A stretch of DNA of 46,731 bases from an archaeon (GTDB lineage: Archaea; Nanobdellota; Nanobdellia; Pacearchaeales; GW2011-AR1), in contig JAACWB010000010.1 of NCBI GenBank assembly GCA_009992215.1, positions 1 to 46,731 on the forward strand. Reading direction: 5' to 3'. A program made the translations under genes and the position numbers. This document shows positions 27,596-36,161 of the stretch, piece by piece (position 1 is the first letter of the stretch; each line of letters begins with the position of its first letter). Under the pieces are notes generated by a model that had not been told where the DNA came from, searched no databases, and saw nothing but the letters and a program-made list of their open reading frames with translations.

Positions 27596-27674
27596 TATTC
27601 TCCTTTGTATAATTAATGTTAATTTAAAAGTTTCGATACATTGAGTAGTAAAGCTGTATCTCACTTCAGATTTA

Positions 27675-27700
27675 ATTAGCCCAGTTTACTCTGGTTAATA
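27675..27700. repeat. degenerate palindrome F at upstream edge of the cassette-like array
   Basis: ATTAGCCCAGTTTACTCTGGTTAAT; partial resemblance to the D flank. Confidence 0.35.
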
Positions 27701-27704
27701 TACA

Positions 27705-27893
27705 TTAGTTTAGTAAATAAACTAATATGACTAATAATAAGCCTGTCATTCCTATTACTAGGGAGAACTTGCATATTGTAATCATAATGTATACTGCAAT
27801 AAATACTGCTAGATGTTTCACTAGGAATAATATTGCTATTAAAATGTTGGATATCATTGACCTGTTATTTGATTGAACATAGTTACTATTCAT
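27705..27893 (-). CDS. small membrane protein
   Basis: ISNILIAILFLVKHLAVFIAVYIMITICKFSLVIGMTGLLLVILVYLL, strongly hydrophobic. Confidence 0.55.
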   Translation of the reverse strand: MNSNYVQSNNRSMISNILIAILFLVKHLAVFIAVYIMITICKFSLVIGMTGLLLVILVYLLN

Positions 27894-28060
27894 TAAATGA
27901 ATTTAACTAACAGGTTAATACATCGTCAAATGTATTGCATTTATAGACTAGAACTCTATCAAAGTTCGTACGGATTTTACATCATTGTTGGTAGTTGATG
28001 TTTATATCTGAAGATTGGACTCAATATGAAATGAAAATCATCGCTAATTATTGATGATTT
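27861..28060 (-). other. structured leader/possible ncRNA region
   Basis: CCTGTTA/TAACAGG plus four consecutive stem-loops between a terminator and the next start codon. Confidence 0.4.
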
Positions 28061-28181
28061 AAATTGGTTTATTGAGCATGTGATTCTATTGTGTGATTAT
28101 TGTGTGTTGTAGTTATTATCCATACATATATATTGTGTACATATATATAAATAACAATTAATAACACATATAAAAAAATAA

Positions 28182-28204
28182 AAGAGAGAATAAATCTCTC
28201 TCTT
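28182..28204 (-). terminator. rho-independent terminator (- strand)
   Basis: AAGAGAGA...TCTCTCTT then TTTATTTTTTT on the - strand at the stop of 28203..28514. Confidence 0.7.
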
Positions 28205-28514
28205 ATATCCAGCTTTTTCTACGACCTGACATCATATTCATATTACCTTTAGCTGTCTTTATCTCGACAGACTTTAGGATTGCATCTTCATATGATGTTA
28301 TCATTGCTTTAACCTTTGCCTTATCTCTACTGTATATCACAGTAAATTCAGCGTTAGATATATTGCTATTTATCGCCCAGCCTCTAAGGCTGTCGTTATC
28401 AACATTGAGTGATATTGCTATCATGTTGATATCATTTTCTGTTATTTCATAGTCGTTTGAACTCATCTTATTTAAGACAGACTGAACGTCTACTGTAGAC
28501 ATTTTTACTCTCAT
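28203..28514 (-). CDS. hypothetical protein
   Basis: ORF track, 103 aa. Confidence 0.6.
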   Translation of the reverse strand: MRVKMSTVDVQSVLNKMSSNDYEITENDINMIAISLNVDNDSLRGWAINSNISNAEFTVIYSRDKAKVKAMITSYEDAILKSVEIKTAKGNMNMMSGRRKSWI

Positions 28515-28681
28515 AATATATAATAATTAAATTAAGGACTAAAAACACAAAAACAACATACATTAACAATAAAATTACGATATCCAAAACCCCTTTTAGG
28601 GGGGAGTAGGCATTATAGATAGACCATACACATTTTCAGATTATATTTTCATAGTAGAACCACAATAGTTATCGCATCTTT

Positions 28682-28719
28682 AATCTAATTTAATCATTTC
28701 CAATCCAATTTAATCATTT
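28682..28719. repeat. two direct 18-bp repeats, 20-bp period
   Basis: AATCTAATTTAATCATTT and AATCCAATTTAATCATTT, 17/18. Confidence 0.55.
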
Positions 28720-28955
28720 TAATCTATCAAATTTGAAATTGAATAATTATTTTCCTTTAAAATGCAAATTTTCTTGATTTTCATTTCCATGTATTCTAAT
28801 GAAAATTTTAAAAATTTTTCATATGAAAAAAGTTTTATATCATTATGAATTATTGTTGTGAAAAAATCATCATCATTGAATACTTTATAATGACCGTATT
28901 TTATATTATTATTTAATCCATTCATTATTACCTTAGAAGCTGTTTGTAAGTACAT
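28719..28955 (-). CDS. hypothetical, probable C-terminal part of a frameshifted gene
   Basis: Frame extends naturally upstream as DEKKTEFDGDVLFRTLYSMYLQTASKV. Confidence 0.45.
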   Translation of the reverse strand: MYLQTASKVIMNGLNNNIKYGHYKVFNDDDFFTTIIHNDIKLFSYEKFLKFSLEYMEMKIKKICILKENNYSISNLID

Positions 28956-29152
28956 TGAATATAAAGTTCTAAATAAAACATCTCCATCAAATTCTGTTTT
29001 TTTTCATCAATTAACACATAACCAATAGAAGAAGTATTATTACAATGGCAGCTTACTATGTGTCTTTTCATATTGCTATCTTTTACTATATTAAGATTTA
29101 ACTCAGATGTGATACCAGGAAAGTATATGTCTATATTTTTAGTAGTTTTCAT
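28928..29152 (-). CDS. hypothetical, probable N-terminal part of a frameshifted gene
   Basis: Breaks at an A8 run (plus-strand T8 at 28997-29004). Confidence 0.5.
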   Translation of the reverse strand: MKTTKNIDIYFPGITSELNLNIVKDSNMKRHIVSCHCNNTSSIGYVLIDEKKQNLMEMFYLELYIQCTYKQLLR

Positions 29153-29159
29153 TATAATT

Positions 29160-29354
29160 TTATTTTAATCTCATTTCTTTTTTAATGTTACGTATTGAAA
29201 CTATAATTTCATTGAATAGATTTGGCTTTTTAAAATCATTATCGCTGAAGAATATTTTATTAGAATTGTCTGTTATATATTTTATACATTTCTCATTTTC
29301 GGATTGATTTTCATATTTATGATTGGAATCATATAATTCTATATTTGGTACCAT
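29160..29354 (-). CDS. hypothetical protein
   Basis: ORF track, 64 aa. Confidence 0.45.
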   Translation of the reverse strand: MVPNIELYDSNHKYENQSENEKCIKYITDNSNKIFFSDNDFKKPNLFNEIIVSIRNIKKEMRLK

Positions 29355-29356
29355 AA

Positions 29357-29788
29357 TTATCTCTTATTAAACCATTGTTCAGTTTGGTCTGTTTGTTTTA
29401 ATTCTTTTATTTTTTTAACTTCATTTTCTTTCTTAGATGGTTTTTTATCTTTTATTGAAGTTTTTATTAAAGACTCTAATTCATATACTTCAACAGATAT
29501 TTGATTCTTTGTTAATTCAATCATTTTATCTGTAATTTTATATGCAATTTCAATATCTTTTTTATTCATTTTCTTAGGGCAAAATATGAATACAATATCT
29601 GTGTTAGATTCAGATTTGATTATCTTGTATTTACTCTTCAGAGCATAATCAATAAAGTCAGTTAACTTATTTAGTTTGGCTTCATTAACTTCTTTTCCTT
29701 TAAAAGCATTCTGAATACTAATAAAGAAAGCATCTTTTCTTTCTATGTAGAAATCTATTTTATTATCTATTTGAATAACTTCCAGCAT
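29357..29788 (-). CDS. hypothetical protein
   Basis: ORF track, 143 aa. Confidence 0.6.
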   Translation of the reverse strand: MLEVIQIDNKIDFYIERKDAFFISIQNAFKGKEVNEAKLNKLTDFIDYALKSKYKIIKSESNTDIVFIFCPKKMNKKDIEIAYKITDKMIELTKNQISVEVYELESLIKTSIKDKKPSKKENEVKKIKELKQTDQTEQWFNKR

Positions 29789-30225
29789 ACTGATGATAAT
29801 AATTTTTTATATTGATGTATTGTTAATGTGTTATTATGCAATCTTTTTGCATTTTTAACTGAACAAAATGATAAATATGGTATTGATTTAGAGCCAAATT
29901 TCTTATATTCTACAGTAAATTCAACTAGACCATACTTATCAGGAATCATTTCTTTTCCAATTAGTCCTTTTGGAGTGATGAAGTAAAAATAATTAGGAGA
30001 ATCTTTATACTCGGATACATATAAATTATGCTTACGAGACTTGTTTTTAAAGTCATTTATATAATCTGTTGTACTTAGTTTAATTTCATATTCATAAGAC
30101 ATATCACTAGTTATGCATATTATATCTGATTCAAAATCTTTGAAAAACTTTGTATTTGGTATCATCATTGAATGGCTAGTATATTTTTTATAATGATTTA
30201 TTACTAATTTCTCTGTTATTTTCAT
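29767..30225 (-). CDS. MmcB-like PD-(D/E)XK nuclease-fold candidate
   Basis: DIICITSDMSYEYEIKLSTTDYINDFK...PNYFYFITPKGLI...IPDKYGLVEF: D...ExK core and downstream pattern of MmcB-like proteins. Confidence 0.5.
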   Translation of the reverse strand: MKITEKLVINHYKKYTSHSMMIPNTKFFKDFESDIICITSDMSYEYEIKLSTTDYINDFKNKSRKHNLYVSEYKDSPNYFYFITPKGLIGKEMIPDKYGLVEFTVEYKKFGSKSIPYLSFCSVKNAKRLHNNTLTIHQYKKLLSSVCWKLFK

Positions 30226-30359
30226 TATGAATTTATATGATTAATTATTTAATTATAATTTAGATAATTTATTTGTATATTTAAAGATAAATATTCTATA
30301 TTAGAAACACAATAGATTTAATAAAAAAAATTAATCATCTATTCATTCATAATAATAAC
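30226..30359. promoter_or_regulatory. divergent intergenic region between - block and + structural block
   Basis: 134-bp very AT-rich gap between divergent starts (30225 -, 30360 +). Confidence 0.5.
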
Positions 30360-31343
30360 ATGACATCAGAACATAAAATAACTCATTCTAAGAATTTCTC
30401 ATCAATCTTTATTAAAAAAAAAATACATATGATATTTGGAACATTAGAAGATGTTTCAGATGAAGAAAAAATAAGAATTGCATTAAATGAATTTAAAAAA
30501 TACTTCACATATATTAATGATTTCTCTGGTAAGATATGTGTTTCATGGAGAGAAGCTCAAAAATATGATTGGTGTTTCTCTGATGATTTTAGAATTGTTC
30601 AGATATTAGTAAGAAACAATACTCCACCTAAAGCAGATACTACAGGTTCATTTAATAAAGGATATGTAAGAACTTGCGTTGGCGTATTTCCTATCAATCC
30701 AACATGTATTATGGATACTAGATTTGAGCTTCATCCTAATAGATATGCAATAGGTCAGAGTAAGAAGGACTTTAATGAAAGAATTAAAGATAGAGACCAA
30801 CTCACAGCAAAAGAAGAAGTATTCTGTACCTATGTAGCAAATGGTATGAAGCCAGATAAAGCTTATAAAGAAACATTTAAAACTAATAATGTATATTATT
30901 CTATTATGTCATCTAACAGGTTATTACAGCAAGAAAGAATACAATCATCAATATCTGATGAAGTAGAGAGAATACTTACAGAAGAAGGTGTATCTAAATC
31001 ATATATAGTTAGCAAATATAAACAATTAGTTGATGATGGATTATTAGATATGAAAAACTGTTCTTCATCTGTTAGAGCAGCCCTAAGAGACTTATCAGAA
31101 ATATCTAATATGTTTCCATCTAAGGATAAGAGTATAGCTCAAATATCATCTAACATGTCTGAAATTACAGATGATAAGTTGATGCAAATTAAAGAAAAAA
31201 AAGCAATGCTTTTAGGAATGTCAAAGAAAGTAGAAATAACAAATGACAGATTATCAAATAACACAATTAGTAGACTCCATACCAAAGATGTTGAGGTTAT
31301 TTCCTACACTGATGAAGATGGATTTAACGAGTTGCTCGTATGA
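30360..31343 (+). CDS. terS: terminase small subunit (with N-terminal extension)
   Basis: QLTAKEEVFCTYVANGMKPDKAYKETFKTNNVYYSIMSSNRLLQQERIQ, Terminase_2-like; immediately upstream of TerL. Confidence 0.7.
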   Translation: MTSEHKITHSKNFSSIFIKKKIHMIFGTLEDVSDEEKIRIALNEFKKYFTYINDFSGKICVSWREAQKYDWCFSDDFRIVQILVRNNTPPKADTTGSFNKGYVRTCVGVFPINPTCIMDTRFELHPNRYAIGQSKKDFNERIKDRDQLTAKEEVFCTYVANGMKPDKAYKETFKTNNVYYSIMSSNRLLQQERIQSSISDEVERILTEEGVSKSYIVSKYKQLVDDGLLDMKNCSSSVRAALRDLSEISNMFPSKDKSIAQISSNMSEITDDKLMQIKEKKAMLLGMSKKVEITNDRLSNNTISRLHTKDVEVISYTDEDGFNELLV

Positions 31344-31434
31344 TGATATATTATATATCGTATCTAAATACGATAAGATTGCATCTGTGTATAGTAATGG
31401 TAGATATGTATTTATAAAGTTTAATGTGAATTAG
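31312..31434 (+). CDS. small hypothetical protein
   Basis: MKMDLTSCSYDDILYIVSKYDKIASVYSNGRYVFIKFNVN overlaps TerS stop; ORF track start 31243 looks too early. Confidence 0.4.
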   Translation: MKMDLTSCSYDDILYIVSKYDKIASVYSNGRYVFIKFNVN

Positions 31435-33081
31435 ATGTCAAACATAATAATAGGTAATGTATCAAAAAAAGAAGAAATACTTGAAATTGCACTAAGTAGC
31501 GCAGTTGATTTTGGAATGCTATTTTTACCTAATGATTTTAGAATAGAAACAGTATCTCCATATCACTATGAAGTAGCTGCTTTAAAAGATGATTTAAGTA
31601 ATCTGAAACCAAAGATATTCATGTTGCCTCGTGGACATGGAAAGACTAAGATTACTCAAGCATCTATATTGAAAGATATTGTTACATATGATTATGATAT
31701 AGCAACTAAGATGTGGTTTACTGTATGGGTAGCTACTAATAAGACTCAATCAATGAGAAATGTTAACTTTGTTAAAAGTCAGATTGAAACTAATGAAAAG
31801 CTAAGATATTATTTTGGAGATTTGACTGGTGAGAAAAAAGGAATGAAATGGAATCAAGAAGAACTCGATTTTTCTAATGGTTGTTCTATGATATGCAGAG
31901 CAGGTTTACATGGTATTCGTGGACTACTTAAAGACCATTTAAGACCTAATAGATTTATATTAGATGACTTTGAAGATGAGTCTAATACTAAAACTCAGTA
32001 TTCAAGAGATGCAAATGCTGGTGCTGTTACTTCAGTTATTATGCCTGCACTTGACCCTGAAGTAGGTAGAATTGAGATAAATCAGACACCTGTTCATTAT
32101 GATTGTTTTGTAATGAGAATACACGATTTACATGCAGAATGGATTAAGAATGGCAATGAAGCTGAAGATTTTTCATGGGTTGTGTATAAGAAATCTACAC
32201 AGATAGATAATCCTTTATGGCCAGAATATTTTGATGGTAAAAAGTTAAAGACAATCAAAAGACGACTTGAACAGTCTGACCAGGGACATACTTGGTCTCA
32301 AGAGTATGAGATGGAAGTTACCAATAGTGAAACAGCACTGTTTGGTAAGAAGGTTATTAAGTATTGGGATGGTGAATTTATAGTTGAAGGAGATACAACA
32401 TATTTAAGAATAACAGAAATGAGTGGTAAAAAAGTTGACTACAAAAGAAGAGTTTTAACATTCTTGGGCTGCGACCCAGCTTCTGATATTGAGTCACGAA
32501 CATCATCTGATACTGCAATGAATGTAATAGCTGTTGATGAACATGGTAATATATTCGTACTATGGACATTTAATTCAAAGAATTTACCTGATATAGCATT
32601 AGAAAGCGATGTCAAAGGTAGAGGAACATCAAACATGATTCTTGATAAAGGTCTTGAATACAGAGTTAGAAGAGCAGGAGTAGAAAGAACTGCTCTATCC
32701 TCTGGAGTTTTTAATAGTATTGCATTTCTCAGAGAGAAATATGATAAATATAAAAACATACCTGTAGTTGGATTATCTCATGAACAAACCAATAAAATTG
32801 ACAGGATTTATAATGGTCTAATAACTGTAATGAATACAGGTAAAGTTTATATTAGATATGAACATTCAAGATTAGAAACAGAGATAACTACATTTGGAGA
32901 GTTTGCTAAGTATATTGATTTACTTGATTCATTAGAAATGAGTAAGAGAATATCATATAAGCCTGAAAGACAGGTAGAGAAACCTGAATTTAACTCAAAG
33001 GACAGGATATTTGACCCATGGGAGATAGAAAGATTTTATAAAAAAGGAAATGAAAATTCAGATAATTGGAAAACACAATGA
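31435..33081 (+). CDS. terL: terminase large subunit
   Basis: Walker A FMLPRGHGKTKIT; Walker B RFILDDFEDE; nuclease FLGCDPASDIESRTSSDTAMNVIAVDEHGN. Confidence 0.9.
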   Translation: MSNIIIGNVSKKEEILEIALSSAVDFGMLFLPNDFRIETVSPYHYEVAALKDDLSNLKPKIFMLPRGHGKTKITQASILKDIVTYDYDIATKMWFTVWVATNKTQSMRNVNFVKSQIETNEKLRYYFGDLTGEKKGMKWNQEELDFSNGCSMICRAGLHGIRGLLKDHLRPNRFILDDFEDESNTKTQYSRDANAGAVTSVIMPALDPEVGRIEINQTPVHYDCFVMRIHDLHAEWIKNGNEAEDFSWVVYKKSTQIDNPLWPEYFDGKKLKTIKRRLEQSDQGHTWSQEYEMEVTNSETALFGKKVIKYWDGEFIVEGDTTYLRITEMSGKKVDYKRRVLTFLGCDPASDIESRTSSDTAMNVIAVDEHGNIFVLWTFNSKNLPDIALESDVKGRGTSNMILDKGLEYRVRRAGVERTALSSGVFNSIAFLREKYDKYKNIPVVGLSHEQTNKIDRIYNGLITVMNTGKVYIRYEHSRLETEITTFGEFAKYIDLLDSLEMSKRISYKPERQVEKPEFNSKDRIFDPWEIERFYKKGNENSDNWKTQ

Positions 33082-35117
33082 TAAAAAAAGAAACAGAAAA
33101 AGTCAACAGAATTATTCATATATTTGATAACCTAAAGAACTCTCAAAGATTGCAATGGTTAAATTCATCACAAAAAGCATTTGCATTCTTCTTGGGTAAT
33201 CAATTAACAGCTGAAGAGTATGAGTCTTTAGTTGAGAAAAAAATGCCTACATTTATTGTTAACAAGATGACACCTCAGATTGAGTTGATGATGTTCTTCT
33301 TGACTGCTAAAACACCTAGATGGCAAGCAGTAGGTATTGATGGTTCAGATGGAGAATTAGCTCAATTACATGCTACTGTTGCTCAGTATATATGGAAAGA
33401 GTCTAAAGGACAAACTGTATTATCAATGAGTGTAAGAGACGCATTAACTAAAGGTATTGGATACTTAGCAGTAGGTATCGACCCTGATAGGGATAATGGA
33501 TTAGGAGAAGTTGTAGTAGAATCAATTGAACCATGGGATGTATATGTAGACCCACACAGTAGAGACCCGTTCTTTAGAGATGCTTCATTTATAATGATAA
33601 GCAAGTTTAAAACAGAAGAGCAGTTAATGCTTGATTTTCCAGGGCTTACCAAGAATGACATATTGAGCATATCTAATAGAGGAGATGATAGAGATTATAT
33701 GATGTTTAATTTTGTATCTCCTACTCCTGTTCACTCTTATGATGTAGATGATGGTATTAATAGAGATGGTAATCAGGTAACATTTTATAGATACTACGAG
33801 TTCTATGAAAGAAAGAAAGTTAAACATGTTAGAGTAATGTACAAGGTTGAAGACCAAGTAAAAGCATCTATCATGAAAGAGAGTGAATGGAAGAATATTG
33901 CAGATGTAATACCACCTGAAAATGTATTAGCTGTTATACCATTTTGGAAAAATAAGATATTTAGAAGTCATGTAGTAGGTGATTACATGATAGAAGATGA
34001 AGTTGAATTACCTGGAGAAAACTTTCCGATAGTACCATTGTGTTATAGAAATGTTGGTAATCCATATTCAATGTCAGCAGCAATGGATTTAGTTGGTAAA
34101 CAAGAAGAGATTAATAAATCTCATCAAATCATGATTCATCATGCTAACTTAAGTAGTGTTCCTAGATGGTTAGCTGAAAAAGGTACTGTATCTAATTCAG
34201 ATGAATTTAAAAAACAATCTTCAACACCCGGAGCAGTATTAGAGTATAATCCTGATTCGCAAGGTAAGCCGCCAACACCTGTTCAACCTATGCCATTAAA
34301 TAATGCTTTCTATACTATTGGTAAAGAAGGTGTACAGGATATGGAATATATAAGTGGTATGAATGCTTATATGCAAGGTCAAGGAGACATGAGTGGTAGA
34401 GAGCCTTACAGAGGATTATTAGCTAGAGATGATTTTGGTACAAGAAGAATTAGAGGTTTTGCTACTAATGTATTGAATGAGTTCTTAACTACTTTAGGAG
34501 TTATCATTGATGATTATGCTAAATTTTTATACAAAACTGAGAAGATTGTAGCAATTGCTACCCCAGAAGACCCAGAATCTGTACAATTATTTACATTAAA
34601 TGAGATTACACCTGAAGGAGTTCAGAAGTTCTATGATGATACTGAGACTAGATACAATATTCAGTTTGTAGGTGGAAGTACATTATTAATTAACAGATGG
34701 GCTGAATTAGAAGAGTATATGGAATTATACAGGATGGGTATTATTGATAAAGAGACTGTTTTGTATAAGACTGATTTGCCTAATAAGAAAGCTATTGTAG
34801 AAAAGATTGGTTCGTTACAACAGTTGCAAGGTCAAATTGAACAAATGAATGAAGCAATTAAAAAGCTACAGAGTGAGAATGAGATTCTTGAAAAACAATT
34901 GATTAGTACTAGAATAACACAAAAAGTTTACGAAGCTGCTATTGATATTGAAGGAGAGAAAGCAAGATTCATTGCTGAATTATCTACATTACTAAAACAA
35001 GGTAAGATGGATGGTGAAATGATGAAAGGAAAAGTTGAAGATTTCTTGACTAAAGAGGAACTGAAAAATGAGAAGGCTAGAATATCATCTCATAAAAAAG
35101 AAAACACAAATAAATAA
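33066..35117 (+). CDS. portal protein
   Basis: 683 aa after TerL; FIVNKMTPQIELMMFFLTAKTPRWQAVG, VESIEPWDVYVDPHSRDPFFRDASFI; coiled-coil C-terminus. Confidence 0.85.
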   Translation: MENTMIKKETEKVNRIIHIFDNLKNSQRLQWLNSSQKAFAFFLGNQLTAEEYESLVEKKMPTFIVNKMTPQIELMMFFLTAKTPRWQAVGIDGSDGELAQLHATVAQYIWKESKGQTVLSMSVRDALTKGIGYLAVGIDPDRDNGLGEVVVESIEPWDVYVDPHSRDPFFRDASFIMISKFKTEEQLMLDFPGLTKNDILSISNRGDDRDYMMFNFVSPTPVHSYDVDDGINRDGNQVTFYRYYEFYERKKVKHVRVMYKVEDQVKASIMKESEWKNIADVIPPENVLAVIPFWKNKIFRSHVVGDYMIEDEVELPGENFPIVPLCYRNVGNPYSMSAAMDLVGKQEEINKSHQIMIHHANLSSVPRWLAEKGTVSNSDEFKKQSSTPGAVLEYNPDSQGKPPTPVQPMPLNNAFYTIGKEGVQDMEYISGMNAYMQGQGDMSGREPYRGLLARDDFGTRRIRGFATNVLNEFLTTLGVIIDDYAKFLYKTEKIVAIATPEDPESVQLFTLNEITPEGVQKFYDDTETRYNIQFVGGSTLLINRWAELEEYMELYRMGIIDKETVLYKTDLPNKKAIVEKIGSLQQLQGQIEQMNEAIKKLQSENEILEKQLISTRITQKVYEAAIDIEGEKARFIAELSTLLKQGKMDGEMMKGKVEDFLTKEELKNEKARISSHKKENTNK

Positions 35118-35150
35118 CAATTGACAACAATTAAATAAATACTTAACATT

Positions 35151-36137
35151 ATGGCAGGAGAAGCAGCACAATTTTCAAGTAGTTTTTCATTTGATAATTT
35201 AGAAGAAAAGGAATTAAATCCTAAATCTACTGATTCTAATGAAAATTCAGAAGGAGCAGAATCTGAGGATATAAATGATGATAACGAAAAACCTATTGGT
35301 AAATCTTTAGGTGATTTATTAAGCAGTAATGAAAACCTACAAGACTCTGCTATTGCTTTACTAGAAACTGATGACTTTATCATGACTGATAAAGGATTCA
35401 TTCCAAAATCTTCCTTATCGCAGGACAATTCTAAAAGTCAGAACCCTAAAGATGACGAAAAGATTCTTGGAAAATTCAAATCGGTAGATGACTTAGTAAA
35501 GTCTTATACTGAATTAGAGAAAAAGTTAGGTAGCAACTCTGATGCTGTAAACAAGCTAAGAGAAGTTGAACCAGTTCTTCCAATGTTAGAAGCCATGATT
35601 AATGATGATGGTTTTCTTGAAATGGCTGAACGATATTTCACTAATCCTGAAGAGCAACGTAAGCAACTAATGAAGTCTCTCGATATAGAAGATGGATATG
35701 TTTTTGACTTAGAAAACGCATTAGCAGACCCAAAGTCTAAAGATGCTAAAATCTTAGAAAAGATATCAGCTCAAAAAGCAGATGCTCAAAAACGTAGTCA
35801 ACAGACTAGTCAAAAAGATTCCAAAAATCAAATACCTGAAGAAGAAAAGATGGCTTTCATTTCAAAGCATGGAATCAAAGATGAAGAGTTTGATTTAATG
35901 TTAGAACAAGCAAAGTCATATAAAATCACTTTAGATGATATATACTTCCTAATCAATAAAGATAAAATTATTGATAATGCGAAAAAAGAAGCATCTAAAC
36001 CATATAAACAACAAGCAGAAGCTGCTCAGTATATTGGTAAGCCTAAAACAAATGGTGCATCAATGCCAAAGAAAAGTGAAGCTGATGTGTTTATGGATTT
36101 TATAAAATCTGGTTCTTCTGTAGGTCTATTCACTTAA
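35151..36137 (+). CDS. scaffolding-like protein
   Basis: Acidic, coiled; KFKSVDDLVKSYTELEKKLGS motif; between portal and capsid. Confidence 0.65.
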   Translation: MAGEAAQFSSSFSFDNLEEKELNPKSTDSNENSEGAESEDINDDNEKPIGKSLGDLLSSNENLQDSAIALLETDDFIMTDKGFIPKSSLSQDNSKSQNPKDDEKILGKFKSVDDLVKSYTELEKKLGSNSDAVNKLREVEPVLPMLEAMINDDGFLEMAERYFTNPEEQRKQLMKSLDIEDGYVFDLENALADPKSKDAKILEKISAQKADAQKRSQQTSQKDSKNQIPEEEKMAFISKHGIKDEEFDLMLEQAKSYKITLDDIYFLINKDKIIDNAKKEASKPYKQQAEAAQYIGKPKTNGASMPKKSEADVFMDFIKSGSSVGLFT

Positions 36138-36161
36138 CAGTAACAAAACCAAATAAATATA

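Noticed and set aside
27938-27985. Possible tRNA: 7-nt loop CTAGAAC on stem ATAGA/TCTAT followed by GTTCGTAC
   Set aside because: No pairing T-arm (position 53/61 mismatch), no D-arm or acceptor stem on either strand.
28180-28204. AAGAGAGA/TCTCTCTT hairpin as a novel regulatory element
   Set aside because: Position at a stop codon with a following T-run is explained by an ordinary terminator.
32378-33857. Antisense ORFs within terminase and portal (32378-32569, 32439-32759, 33383-33670, 33624-33857)
   Set aside because: Opposite to an uninterrupted structural operon; composition typical of shadow ORFs.
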